The notes under the pieces: generated by a model
What the model was told of the DNA's origin: nothing
The model's input: the letters and a program-made list of their open reading frames with translations, nothing else
Databases searched by the model: none
Source of the DNA: Streptomyces sp. NRRL S-337
GTDB taxonomy: Bacteria; Actinomycetota; Actinomycetes; Streptomycetales; Streptomycetaceae
NCBI RefSeq assembly: GCF_000720175.1
Contig: NZ_JOIX01000021.1
Location: forward strand, 39,580-103,579
Length of the DNA stretch: 64,000 nucleotides
Reading direction: 5' to 3'
In this document: piece by piece, positions 18,443 through 27,183 of the stretch
Numbering within the stretch: position 1 is the stretch's first letter
How the letters are laid out: every line of letters starts with the position of its first letter
Translations under genes and position numbers: made by a program

Positions 18443-18614
18443 GGGCTCCTCCTTGAACCAGGCGTCGACGGGACACTGGACCGACAGCCCGCCCCATGTA
18501 TACCTGTTAGCCATGCGGGATACTAGATGTCGCAGGGAGATACGACGACCGACCGGCTCACACCCGGATGAGTTCACATAACCGGCATGTAGGGCGGGGA
18601 GGGAGAGGAAGAGC

Positions 18615-19121
18615 GTGCGGCTGCCACTCCTTGCTCTGTTGGTCAGCGGACCCGCACACGGCTACGAACTCAAACAGGCCCTTGAGAACCTCCTCGGCGC
18701 GGCATACCCTCAGCCGAACGTCGGCCAGATCTACGTCACCCTGAGCAGGCTGGAGAAGGCGGGCCTGATCGCGGGTGAGGACGTCGAGCAGTCGGACCGG
18801 CCCAACAAGCGCATCTACCGGATCACCGCCGCGGGGCGGGAGGCGGTGGACGCCTGGTTCGACGAGCCCACCGCCGAACCGCGGGTGCGGGACGAATTCT
18901 TCATGAAGCTCGCTGTCGCCTCGCAGACCGGGACCGCGGACCGGATCGCCCTGATCAACAAGCAGCGCCGCCAGTACCTCAACACCATGCGCGACCTGTC
19001 GAAACTCGCGGCGGTGGAGGACCGGGGCAACCCGATCGCACAGCTGCTGATCGAGGGCGCGATGCTGCATCTCCAGGCGGATCTGGACTGGCTGGAGCGC
19101 TGTCAAGAGGAGTTGGAATGA
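18615..19121 (+). CDS. PadR family transcriptional regulator
   Basis: This 168-residue protein has a PadR winged helix (LPLLALLVSGPAHGYELKQALE, then QIYVTLSRLEKAGLIAGEDV) and a C-terminal helical dimerisation domain (about 95-165). The GTG start at 18615 has GAGAGGAAGA upstream. Its stop overlaps the ATG of the ABC ATPase by four bases, so it is translationally coupled to the exporter it probably represses. This is the standard PadR-MacB-type gene order of actinobacteria. Confidence 0.92.
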   Translation: MRLPLLALLVSGPAHGYELKQALENLLGAAYPQPNVGQIYVTLSRLEKAGLIAGEDVEQSDRPNKRIYRITAAGREAVDAWFDEPTAEPRVRDEFFMKLAVASQTGTADRIALINKQRRQYLNTMRDLSKLAAVEDRGNPIAQLLIEGAMLHLQADLDWLERCQEELE

Positions 19122-19879
19122 ACCGGGACGAGCCGTCCGGCCCGATAGTGAGGGCAGCCGGCCTGGTCAAGACCCACCGGCCGGAAGGTGCCGCCCCCGT
19201 CCACGCCGTGCGGGGCGTCGACCTGACCGTCGAGCGCGGCGAATTCGTCGCCGTGACCGGCCCCTCGGGCGCGGGCAAATCCACCCTTCTGCACCTTCTC
19301 GGCGGCCTCGACCGCCCCGACAGCGGCTCCCTGTGGCTCGACGGCCGCCAGGTCGACGGCTACCGCGAGGCCCGCTGGGCGGAGCTGCGCCGCAACCACA
19401 TCGGCATCGTCTTCCAGTTCTTCAACCTGGTCTCCAACCTCTCCGTCGCCGACAACGTCGAACTCCCCGCGCTGCTGGCCGGCCGCTCCCCCCGGCAGGC
19501 CCGTACCGCCCGGGCCGAGCTGCTCGACGAGCTCGGCCTGACCGGCAAGGAGAACTGCACGCCCGGCGAGCTCTCCGGTGGCGAACAGCAGCGGGTCGCC
19601 CTCGCCCGCGCCCTGGTCAACGCCCCCAGCCTGCTGCTCGCCGACGAACCCGCCGGCAGCCTGGACAGCAAGGGCACCCGGGAGGTGCTGCGGCTGCTCG
19701 CCCGCTTCCACCGGCGCGGCCAGACCATCCTCCTGGTCACCCATGACGCCAGGATCGCCAGCGCCGCGGACCGGGTGATCAGCTTCTTCGACGGCCAGGT
19801 CGTCGACGACGCCCACCTCGGCAGCGAGCCCGGCCGCCCGGCGGCCGGTGTGTCCGACGTACTGAAGCTCCGGGGCTGA
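19118..19879 (+). CDS. ABC transporter ATP-binding protein (MacB/LolD type)
   Basis: This 253-residue ATPase has Walker A GPSGAGKST (about 46-54), Q-loop FQFFNLVSNLSV, signature LSGGEQQRVALARAL, Walker B LLLADEPAGSLD and the switch His in LLVTHDARIA. The extra residues typical of the MacB/LolD/FtsE group are present. It powers the FtsX-like permease encoded 3 bases downstream. The substrate is probably a lipid, peptide or antibiotic, or the complex may act as a mechanotransducer. It overlaps the padR-like gene by four bases. Confidence 0.95.
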   Translation: MNRDEPSGPIVRAAGLVKTHRPEGAAPVHAVRGVDLTVERGEFVAVTGPSGAGKSTLLHLLGGLDRPDSGSLWLDGRQVDGYREARWAELRRNHIGIVFQFFNLVSNLSVADNVELPALLAGRSPRQARTARAELLDELGLTGKENCTPGELSGGEQQRVALARALVNAPSLLLADEPAGSLDSKGTREVLRLLARFHRRGQTILLVTHDARIASAADRVISFFDGQVVDDAHLGSEPGRPAAGVSDVLKLRG

Positions 19880-19882
19880 CCC

Positions 19883-22204
19883 GTGCGAGCGGCAGCACGC
19901 TGGACCCAGGCACATCTGAGAGCACACCGCCCGGCGGCCGTGCTCATCGTGCTCGCCACCGCCGGGATCACCGTCTCCCTGCTGCTGGCCACCGCCCTCT
20001 TCTCCTACGCCACCGACCCCTGGCAGCGGATCTTCACCCAGTCCTCCGGCGCCCACGTCTGGCTCCACACCCAGGCCGGGGCCCGCGCCGGGTCGCTCGC
20101 CGCACTGGACGAGGTGCGGACCGCCGCCGGCCCGTACCCCACGGTGCGGGCCACCGCGAGCCTGCAGCCCGGCGGCGCCCGGGCGGCACTCGAACTGCGC
20201 GGCGTCCGCGGGCGTCCGGCGACCGCCGCCCCGCAGACCGTCGCGGGCCGCTGGCTCGACCCGCACACCGATGCGGGGACCGCCCGGGGCATCGTGCTCG
20301 ACAGCTCGGTAGCCCGGGCAATCTGGGCCAAACCGGGCGATTCCCTTGCGTTGAGCGGCTTCCCGGCGCCCCTGCACGTGGTGGGCATCGCCGACACCGC
20401 CGAAGCGCCCTTCCGGGCCGGTGAGACCCCCGGCGTCGCCTGGGTGCTCCCGCAGACCCTCGCCGCCTCCGACGCGGGCGCCGACCAGCGCGGCCGCGCC
20501 ATCGGCCTCCGGCTCACCCACCCCGAGGACACCGACTACGTCGTCCAGCGGGCGGTCACCCAGCTCGGCGCCGACCAGATCACCGACGTCTCCACCTGGC
20601 GCCAGGCCAAGGCCGAGGCCGCCGGCGACAACGGTCTGCTCGCCCGGCTGCTCGGCCTCTTCGGCCTCGGGGCCCTGCTCGCCGCCGCGCTCGCCGTGGG
20701 CGGCGCCATCAGCACCAGGATCCGCGGCCACCTCCGCGACATCTCCGTCCTCAAGGCCATCGGCTTCACCCCGGGCCAGGTGGTCCGGATGTTCCTCGTC
20801 CTGCACCTCGGCTTCGCCCTGCTGGGTGTCACCCTCGGAGCCCTGGTCACCCAGCTGCTCGGCCCCCTGGTCCCCGGCCGGATCGGCGAGGCGACGGCCC
20901 TGTGGGCACAACTTCCCGCACACACCTGGCTGCCCCTCGCCGTATGCGGTGGCGTGGTGGCCTTCATCGGCGCGGCCACGTGCCTGACCGCATGGCGCGC
21001 CGGCCGGGTGCCACCCGTCCCGGTCGCCCGCGCCGCCGCACCCGCCGCCGGCGGCGGATCCGGCCTGACCCGGCGCGCCCTCGGGCTCAAGATCCCCCCG
21101 GCCCTGGTCCTCGGCTGGCGCGGCGCCTTCCACCGCCCCCTGCGCTCCTGGGCGGCCGTGGCGCGCCTCGCCGTCCCGCTGCTGCTCATCACCATCGCCC
21201 TGGGCGCCTGGAGCACCCTGGACCGCTTCACCTCCCGCCCGGAAAGCGTCGGCCTGGCGGCATCCCTCACCGTGCGTTCGGACTCCCTGAGCGACCAGCA
21301 GGTACATCAACTCCTCGCGAAACAGGGCCGGTTGACGTCCTACCCCGGCGCCGAGGTGCAGGCGCTGGTCCCCGGCCAGACCGGCACGATCACCCTGCGC
21401 GGCCTTGGCACCGACGCCCACCCCTACCCCTTCGCCCTCGCGGAGGGTCGCGCCGCCCACGGCCCGGACGAGGCGGTCGCCGGCGCCGGCCTGCTGGAAC
21501 TCCTCGACGCACACGTCGGCGACTGGGTCCGGATGACCGTCGCCGGCCGCCCGCACGTCCTGCACCTCGTCGGCCGCAGCATCGAGACCGAAGACGCCGG
21601 CCGGGTCATCTCCACCAGCCTCGACACCCTGCGCGACGACGGCCCCGGCGCCCCGGCGGCCCGCCCCGACTTCTACAACCTGGTCCTGCCCCACGGCACC
21701 GACCCCGCCGCCGTACGCGACGCCCTCACCAAGGCCTCCGCGGGCCGCCTCGAAGTACGCCAGATCCCCAACCCCGCCGACCAGCTCTCCGCGATCCGTG
21801 GCGTCGCCGCCGGACTGATCGCGGTGCTCACCCTGATCGGACTCGCGGAACTGGCGACCACGGTCGGCGCCGCCGTGCGCGACCGGAGCCGCGACCTGCT
21901 CGCCCTGCGGGCCGTCGGCCTCACCCCCCGCCAGATCACCGCCGTGATCGTCTCGGCCACCGCCTTCATCACCCTGGCCGCCGCGCTCACCGGCACCGCG
22001 CTCGGCCTGCTCGCCTCCCAGTGGCTGATCGACCTCCAGGGCGAAACGAGCGGTTGGGGCACCGGCATCGCCCAACTCCCACCGGCCGGAACCCTGGCCC
22101 TGGTCGTCGCCCTCGCCGTCACGGTCTCCGCGGTGGCCGCCACCCTCCCGGCCACCCGTACGGCACGCCGACGCCTGGCGGACTCGGCGGCAGAGGTGCT
22201 GTAG
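19883..22204 (+). CDS. FtsX-like ABC transporter permease
   Basis: This 773-residue protein has an N-terminal membrane segment (about 18-40), a large extracellular region (about 45-240), an FtsX core of three helices (about 250-375), a linker and short membrane stretch near 425, a second extracellular domain (about 450-620) and a second FtsX core (about 640-765). The two-core architecture is the DUF214/MacB-like duplicated form that works with a single ATPase. GTG 19883 follows the ATPase stop by 3 bases. A hairpin terminator follows. Confidence 0.92.
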   Translation: MRAAARWTQAHLRAHRPAAVLIVLATAGITVSLLLATALFSYATDPWQRIFTQSSGAHVWLHTQAGARAGSLAALDEVRTAAGPYPTVRATASLQPGGARAALELRGVRGRPATAAPQTVAGRWLDPHTDAGTARGIVLDSSVARAIWAKPGDSLALSGFPAPLHVVGIADTAEAPFRAGETPGVAWVLPQTLAASDAGADQRGRAIGLRLTHPEDTDYVVQRAVTQLGADQITDVSTWRQAKAEAAGDNGLLARLLGLFGLGALLAAALAVGGAISTRIRGHLRDISVLKAIGFTPGQVVRMFLVLHLGFALLGVTLGALVTQLLGPLVPGRIGEATALWAQLPAHTWLPLAVCGGVVAFIGAATCLTAWRAGRVPPVPVARAAAPAAGGGSGLTRRALGLKIPPALVLGWRGAFHRPLRSWAAVARLAVPLLLITIALGAWSTLDRFTSRPESVGLAASLTVRSDSLSDQQVHQLLAKQGRLTSYPGAEVQALVPGQTGTITLRGLGTDAHPYPFALAEGRAAHGPDEAVAGAGLLELLDAHVGDWVRMTVAGRPHVLHLVGRSIETEDAGRVISTSLDTLRDDGPGAPAARPDFYNLVLPHGTDPAAVRDALTKASAGRLEVRQIPNPADQLSAIRGVAAGLIAVLTLIGLAELATTVGAAVRDRSRDLLALRAVGLTPRQITAVIVSATAFITLAAALTGTALGLLASQWLIDLQGETSGWGTGIAQLPPAGTLALVVALAVTVSAVAATLPATRTARRRLADSAAEVL

Positions 22205-22216
22205 CGGGTAGGGAAA

Positions 22217-22236
22217 CCCACCGGCCCAGCGGTGGG
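22217..22236 (+). terminator. Hairpin terminator of the PadR-ABC operon
   Basis: CCCACCG and CGGTGGG pair perfectly around a 6-base loop, 13 bases after the permease stop. Confidence 0.65.
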
Positions 22237-22282
22237 GCCCGCCGCATTCTCCCGCCGAAGGCCGGCTCATAGCGTCAGTGCC

Positions 22283-23188
22283 ATGACAACTTCTCCCCCT
22301 GTGCCGGCGGCCTTACCCCGTCCTCGCCGTGGACTGCTGGTGTTCCTCGGCCTCGCGTATCTCGGCATGTGGCTGGCCATGTCGCCCCTCCTGCTGGGCG
22401 GCTTCCGCCGGAGCGACGGCCGGGCGGAGACCGGAGACCTGGAGCAGGTGTGCATCTCGGTGGCGATGCTGGCGCCGGCTCTCGCCGCCGTCCTCGTCAT
22501 CCGGTTCATCGAGCCGGCCGGTAAGGGACGTGTGCGTGCCGCCCTTGCCCTGCGGTGGCCCGCACCCCCGGGACGTGCTGTGCGGGCGTGCCTGCTGGCC
22601 GTTGCCGTCCCTGCCGTCCTTACCGTCATGGCTCTCGGCATCGGCAGCGCGGCCGGCGTCTACTCCTGGGGCGAACTGCGCCGGGACGAACTCGGTACGT
22701 GGGCAGCACGGATGCTGCCGGAGCTGCTGATGTCGCTGCCACTGTTCTTCGGGGAGGAACTGGGCTGGCAGGGGTACCTGTTTCCGCGCCTGGCGCGGGA
22801 CGGGCGGGGCCTGCGCCTGGTGTGGGCGTACGTGGCCACCAGCTTCGCGTTCGCCCTGTGGCACCTGCCCACGCTGCTGGTGGGCGGGCAGTATCCGGGG
22901 CAGCCCTGGTACGTGTCCGTGCCCGCGATGCTGGTGAGTTGTACCCTCGGGCTGCCGATCTTCACCTGGCTGCGGCTGCGTTCCGGGTCGGTGATCCCCG
23001 CGGTCGTCGGCCATGCCTGCGTCAGCACGGTCAGCGTGAACATGGTCAAGGAATTCGCCGACCCGCACCTCACGCTGGACCCCCTGCACATGGGGCTCTT
23101 CGGCTGGCCCGGCTGGGTCACGATGGGCGCGTTCGTCGCCTTCCTCGCCCTGACGGGACGGCTCCGCCTCCCGTCGGACTCTTCCTGA
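22283..23188 (+). CDS. CPBP family intramembrane glutamic endopeptidase
   Basis: This 301-residue protein has about seven hydrophobic segments and the three CPBP (Abi) motifs: EELGWQGYLF with paired Glu (about 173-182), FALWHLPTLL (His about 209) and a later VGHACVSTVS (His about 256). The family includes Rce1-type CAAX proteases and bacteriocin self-immunity proteins, cutting within the membrane. Its substrate is unknown. ATG 22283 is chosen from where the protein aligns; the ribosome site is weak. It is convergent with the next gene. Confidence 0.88.
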   Translation: MTTSPPVPAALPRPRRGLLVFLGLAYLGMWLAMSPLLLGGFRRSDGRAETGDLEQVCISVAMLAPALAAVLVIRFIEPAGKGRVRAALALRWPAPPGRAVRACLLAVAVPAVLTVMALGIGSAAGVYSWGELRRDELGTWAARMLPELLMSLPLFFGEELGWQGYLFPRLARDGRGLRLVWAYVATSFAFALWHLPTLLVGGQYPGQPWYVSVPAMLVSCTLGLPIFTWLRLRSGSVIPAVVGHACVSTVSVNMVKEFADPHLTLDPLHMGLFGWPGWVTMGAFVAFLALTGRLRLPSDSS

Positions 23189-23215
23189 AGCACACCGGCC
23201 GCGGCGCCGTGGCCG

Positions 23216-23938
23216 TCACTCCGTGGCGGGGCCGAGCTGGACGCAGCATTCACCTGGGCGGGGTGCGAGGACGGCCTCCACGCCGCTGACCTTCAAACCC
23301 TGCAGGTATCCGGCGATGAAGGCGTGGTTCATCCCGCACACCAGGTCGGGGGCCCGGGCTGCCAGCGGGTGGAAGGGGCAGTTGCGCAGCCGGAGTTGGG
23401 TGGACGTCTCGCGGAACGGCTCGAAGCCGTGCTGGTCGAGCATCCGCTCGCAGACGTTGAGCCCGCGTTCCGTGCCGAGTCGACCGGGGCGGGTCTGCTC
23501 CCGTTCGGCCTCGCCCAGTTCCCGGCCGCGCCGGCCGGCCGTGCGTACGGCGGCGTGGGTCGCGGTCTCGCCCTCGTCCTCGCTCAGGACGGCCTCCAGC
23601 AGGAGATCGGCGAGGAGCTCGTGGCGACGGTCGGGGATGCTGACGCGGATCTCGCTGTCGGTGGGTTCGTAGACCTTGGGCTGCCGGCCGACCTTCCGGA
23701 TGCCGCCGGGTGAGGCGTACCGGGCGCGCAGCAGACCGGCGTCCACCAGCTTGTCGAGATGGAAGGCGGCGAGCTTACGGGAGATGCCCACGCTGGCGGC
23801 CGCCTCGTCCCGGGTGACGGGGCGGCCCTGGCGCCGGATGAACGCGAACATCTGCCGCCGGGAGTCCTCATTGAGGACGCTCACGGACTCGATGGCGGCG
23901 TCGTCCGGCCGCCTCTGCGGTGTTGCGTCGGGATCCAC
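23216..23938 (-). CDS. HTH regulator with C-terminal cysteine cluster (SufR-like)
   Basis: This 240-residue protein has an N-terminal winged helix (VTRDEAAASVGISRKLAAFHLDKLVDAGLL, about 38-70), a middle helical region and a Cys-bearing C-terminal domain. The Cys residues lie in LRNCPFHPLA, LVCGMNHAF and PGECCVQL. That layout matches SufR-like regulators, in which three or four Cys bind an Fe-S cluster; redox or iron sensing is inferred. GTG 23938 is used, but GGAGGG abuts it with no spacer, so the start may differ. It is divergent from a DUF2231 gene. Confidence 0.8.
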   Translation of the reverse strand: MDPDATPQRRPDDAAIESVSVLNEDSRRQMFAFIRRQGRPVTRDEAAASVGISRKLAAFHLDKLVDAGLLRARYASPGGIRKVGRQPKVYEPTDSEIRVSIPDRRHELLADLLLEAVLSEDEGETATHAAVRTAGRRGRELGEAEREQTRPGRLGTERGLNVCERMLDQHGFEPFRETSTQLRLRNCPFHPLAARAPDLVCGMNHAFIAGYLQGLKVSGVEAVLAPRPGECCVQLGPATE

Positions 23939-24068
23939 CCCTCCACGATAACGCGCACACCGGTAGGTCCAACCAGAAAATCGTCGCCGTGTGCGGCGCT
24001 CACCTGCCCGTCTTGACGCCTCCCCCGAATAAGACCAAGATTTGTTGGTGAAAAGGGAGGTGGTCGGC

Positions 24069-24614
24069 ATGGCTGATCCGTCGTCCGGCCGTGCCAAGCG
24101 GCCGGTGAGTGCCGCACTGGCAGGCCCGTACGGGCACCCGTTCCATCCGATCCTGGTCACGGTCCCCATCGGCGCGTGGGTCGGCAGCGTGGTCTTCGAC
24201 ATCGCGTCGCACCTCGTGCACGATCCGGCCTTCCTGGCCCAGGGCGCGATGTGGCTGATCGCGCTGGGCGTGATCGGCGCGCTGGTCGCCGCGATGGTGG
24301 GGTTCCTGGACCTGTTCGCGATTCCGCCCGGGACCCGGGCGTTCCGCGTCGGTCTGCTGCACATGACGCTGAACCTGCTGGTCACCGCCGCGTACGCGGG
24401 GAACTTCCTGTGGCGGCACGCCGGCCACGGGCCCGCGGGCAGCGTCGGGGCCGGGATGCTCACGCTGAACGCCGTGAGCCTGGTGGTCCTGGGCGTCTCG
24501 GGATACCTGGGCGGCAAGCTCGCCTACCGCTACGGGGTGCGGGTCGCCGACGAGACCACGCAGGCCGAGGGCTTCGTCTCCGGCCCACGCGCGGCGGACC
24601 GAAGCGCCGACTGA
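24069..24614 (+). CDS. DUF2231 membrane protein
   Basis: This 181-residue protein has four hydrophobic segments and the DUF2231 start signature GHPFHPILVTVPIGAW. Two conserved His in the first helix region (HPFHP) and later His (ASHLVHD, LLHMTLN) are potential heme or metal ligands. Its function is unknown; family members occur with redox and cytochrome-like genes. ATG 24069 has GGGAGGTGG upstream. It begins a short run with the next two genes and is divergent from the Cys-cluster regulator, which may control it. Confidence 0.82.
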   Translation: MADPSSGRAKRPVSAALAGPYGHPFHPILVTVPIGAWVGSVVFDIASHLVHDPAFLAQGAMWLIALGVIGALVAAMVGFLDLFAIPPGTRAFRVGLLHMTLNLLVTAAYAGNFLWRHAGHGPAGSVGAGMLTLNAVSLVVLGVSGYLGGKLAYRYGVRVADETTQAEGFVSGPRAADRSAD

Positions 24615-24694
24615 CCTTCCCCTTCCACCGCGGTCGCGCGTCGTCGCGGACGCGGTGGCCCACCCGTTCCCCAAGAGGCGTAAGAGGAGTCCCG

Positions 24695-25123
24695 ATGGAC
24701 ATCGCCGCACTGATCGCCTGGCTGATCACCGCCCTGGGCGGCTTCTACATGCTCGGTACCTGGCTCTCCCGCGGAGGAGCCTCCGGCGGCACCAGCCGGC
24801 TGCCCGTCCCGGTCGTCTTCGGGCACTTCGCGCTGGCCGCGGCCGGTCTGGTCGTCTGGATCATCTACCTGATCACCGACAAGGACGCGCTGGCCTGGAC
24901 CGCCTTCGGCCTGCTCGTGCCCGTGGCCCTGCTCGGCTTCACGATGCTGGCCCGTTGGATCCCCGTCCACCGGGCCCGCGCCGCCGCCGAGGCCACCGCG
25001 GGGACGCAGACCGCGCCCGCCGAGCGGCACTTCCCCGTACCGGTGGTCGTCGGCCACGGCCTCTTCGCCGTCATCACGGTCGTCCTGGTCCTGCTGACCG
25101 CCCTGGGCATCGGTGGCAGCTGA
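24695..25123 (+). CDS. Small four-helix membrane protein of unknown function
   Basis: This 142-residue protein has four hydrophobic segments in two similar halves. Each half carries a PVPVVxGH motif in front of a helix (RLPVPVVFGHFALAAAGLVV and HFPVPVVVGHGLFAVITVVL), suggesting an internal duplication with paired His that could bind heme or metal. ATG 24695 has AAGAGGAG upstream. It lies 80 bases after the DUF2231 gene and one base before folE, so it is probably in the same transcript. No function is assigned. Confidence 0.78.
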   Translation: MDIAALIAWLITALGGFYMLGTWLSRGGASGGTSRLPVPVVFGHFALAAAGLVVWIIYLITDKDALAWTAFGLLVPVALLGFTMLARWIPVHRARAAAEATAGTQTAPAERHFPVPVVVGHGLFAVITVVLVLLTALGIGGS

Positions 25124-25124
25124 C

Positions 25125-25781
25125 ATGACCCACCGTTCCCAGGCCACCATGGACCTCGCCCCCGAGGACCCGGAGATACCGATCCCCGCCCCGGCCGCGT
25201 TGCGCGTCGTCCACGAAACGGACGGCATCGACCTGGCCGCCGCCGAACGCGCGGCGGGACGGTTCCTGCAGGCTCTCGGCATCTCCACCGAGAACGAGAG
25301 CCTGCGCGGGACCCCCGGCCGCATGGCCCGCGCGTACGCGGAGCTGTTCAGCCCCCGCCCCTTCGACCTCACGACCTTCCCCAACGACGAGGGGTACGAC
25401 GAGCTCGTACTGGCCCGCAGCATCCCGGTGCGGTCGGTGTGCGAGCACCATCTGCTGCCGTTCGTCGGCACCGCACACGTCGGCTACCTGCCCGGCCGGC
25501 GGATCCTGGGCCTGTCCAAACTGGCCCGGGTGGTCGAGCACTTCGCCTGCCGCCCCCAGGTCCAGGAACGCCTCACCAAACAGGTCGCCGACTGGTTGCA
25601 GACGCAGCTGGACCCCAAGGGCGTGGGCGTCGTCATCGAAGCGGAACACACCTGCATGACCCTCCGCGGCGTCCAGGCCACCGGATCCAGCACCCTCACC
25701 TCCACCCTCCTGGGCACCCTGCGCAACGACGCCCGCTCACGCGCCGAATTCCTCGCCCTGAGCGGCCTGCCCACCCGATAG
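25125..25781 (+). CDS. folE: GTP cyclohydrolase I
   Basis: This 218-residue enzyme converts GTP to 7,8-dihydroneopterin triphosphate, the first step to folate or tetrahydrobiopterin. The zinc ligands are visible: Cys in VRSVCEHHLLPF with its following His, and Cys in EAEHTCMTLRG. GTP-binding GYLPGRRILGLSKLARVVE is intact. ATG 25125 overlaps the end of the previous gene region; GTG 25113 is an in-frame alternative. It is not next to other folate genes (folP, folB, folK), so this may be a second, special-purpose copy. Confidence 0.93.
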   Translation: MTHRSQATMDLAPEDPEIPIPAPAALRVVHETDGIDLAAAERAAGRFLQALGISTENESLRGTPGRMARAYAELFSPRPFDLTTFPNDEGYDELVLARSIPVRSVCEHHLLPFVGTAHVGYLPGRRILGLSKLARVVEHFACRPQVQERLTKQVADWLQTQLDPKGVGVVIEAEHTCMTLRGVQATGSSTLTSTLLGTLRNDARSRAEFLALSGLPTR

Positions 25782-25890
25782 CCCGTACCCAACAGGCCCC
25801 TGAGGCCCTGTCCTCCACTTCGTCACGTCACTCCACCTCTTCACCGCGCTTCACTTCACCTCGTCACGGAACGGACCGAAAGACCACCGC

Positions 25891-26247
25891 ATGGAAATCT
25901 GGATCAACCCCGCTTGCTCCAAGTGCCAGTCCGCCCTGTCACTGCTGGACGCGGAGGCAGCGCAGTACACGGTGCGGTACTACCTGGAAGACCCGCCGAC
26001 CGTGGACGAACTCGACGCCGTCCTTGAGCGACTGGGACTGGAGCCGTGGGACATCACCCGCCTCGGCGAACCCGCCGCGGCCGAACTGGACCTCGCCACG
26101 TGGCCGCGTGAACCCGCCGACCGCGCCCGGTGGATCGAGGCGCTGGCCGCCCGACCCGCACTGATCCAACGTCCGATCATCACCGCCGACGACGGCACGG
26201 CGGTGGTGGCCCGCTCACCGGAATCGGTGCGCTCGGCCCTGCGGTAG
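25891..26247 (+). CDS. ArsC/Spx-like thioredoxin-fold protein
   Basis: This 118-residue protein of the ArsC/YffB/Spx group begins EIWINPACSKCQSALSLLD, with a CxxC (CSKC) at the catalytic position. The family arginine region is RPIITADDGTAVVARSPE. It resembles arsenate reductase-related proteins, but no arsenic genes adjoin it, so arsenate reduction is not claimed. ATG 25891 is used. It stands between folE and the frameshifted nucleotidyltransferase gene, all on the same strand. Confidence 0.82.
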   Translation: MEIWINPACSKCQSALSLLDAEAAQYTVRYYLEDPPTVDELDAVLERLGLEPWDITRLGEPAAAELDLATWPREPADRARWIEALAARPALIQRPIITADDGTAVVARSPESVRSALR

Positions 26248-26281
26248 CCCGGCATACCGGGGGCTGGCACGATGAGCGTCC

Positions 26282-27015
26282 ATGGATGATCACGTCGCCC
26301 CCACCACCGAGGCGCTGGACCTCATCAAGGACCGCTTTCCGCATGCCCTGGGTGCCGTTCTCGGGGGCTCGGCCGCGCAAGGCCGGGCCACCCCGACCAG
26401 CGATCTGGACGTGGCAGTTCTCCTCCCGGACGGGGACACCAGCCGCCGCGAGGTGGTACGCCACGGCGGCCGGCTGGCCGAACTCTTCCTGCACACACGC
26501 GCGGATGCGCCGGAACACTTCGAGAGAGACAGGGTCCTCCGCCGGGGCACCCTCCTCTTCATCTATGACCAGGGTCTTCCCCTGGCCGACCCCCACGGCC
26601 ATCTGGCCCTAACCCGCGAACAGGCGCGAGCAGTGCTCGCGGCGGGCCCTTTGCCGCTCACTCCGGCGCAGTGGAACGAGGACGCTACGTCCTCACCTGT
26701 TTCCTGGACGATCTGACCGACACGTCGCCCGCCTCTCCAGCCGGGCGGTACGAACAGCTCTCCCTCGCCGACTTCACCCTCCGAGAGGCGGCGAACCTCC
26801 TCATCGCTCACCACGGCGCGTGGACGGGCATCGGCAAATGGCTGCCCCGCAGGCTGCTGAGCGCGGACCCGGTACGAGGCCAGGCCTTGCTGGACGGCCA
26901 TCGGGCCGTAGCCGAACACGCGGACCCCGCCCCCCTGGCGGTGGCCACCGAACAGGTGCTCGACGTTCTCGGCGGACCGCTCAGGGAGGGGTACACGCAA
27001 CGCTGGCGCGCCTGA
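26282..27015 (+). pseudogene. Nucleotidyltransferase-domain protein broken by a frameshift
   Basis: The 5' part encodes a pol-beta-type nucleotidyltransferase (GGSAAQGRATPTSDLDVAVL, with GGS and DxD). Its frame runs off at PAQWNEDATS and stops at 26716. Another frame starting near 26671 continues with a fitting helical C-terminal domain (RGRYVLTCFLDDLTDT through EGYTQRWRA, stop 27015). Restoring one G after the TGG codon at 26672-26674 would give a continuous protein of about 244 residues. It is either a true inactivation or a base-call error; no slippery heptamer is seen. Confidence 0.75.
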
Positions 27016-27183
27016 GTCGGGAAGCGCTCAACTTCTCTATGGACAACTCCTCGTGACCTGTCCCGGTTCCCGGATGAGCTGTGACTTTCCTCCGACCCTC
27101 CGCGCCTTCCCGGCAGCCCTGCCACCGGCGCATACTCCAGGACCGCCTCGCCCTCAACTGCCATGGGGCGAGGGAAGAATGGG

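Noticed and set aside
19103..22270. A 1055-codon open frame on the minus strand, antisense to the ABC ATPase and FtsX-like permease
   Set aside because: Its composition (Gly/Ala/Glu/Val-rich, no domains) is the usual antisense shadow of GC-rich third positions. The plus strand has complete, motif-bearing proteins.
25891..26247. Arsenate reductase of an arsenic-resistance operon
   Set aside because: No arsenite permease or arsenic regulator is nearby. The similarity is only to the broad ArsC/Spx fold.
26671..27015. The second frame as a separate gene beginning at GTG 26671
   Set aside because: It starts in the middle of a conserved domain, has no ribosome site, and joins smoothly to the upstream frame after one base is restored.
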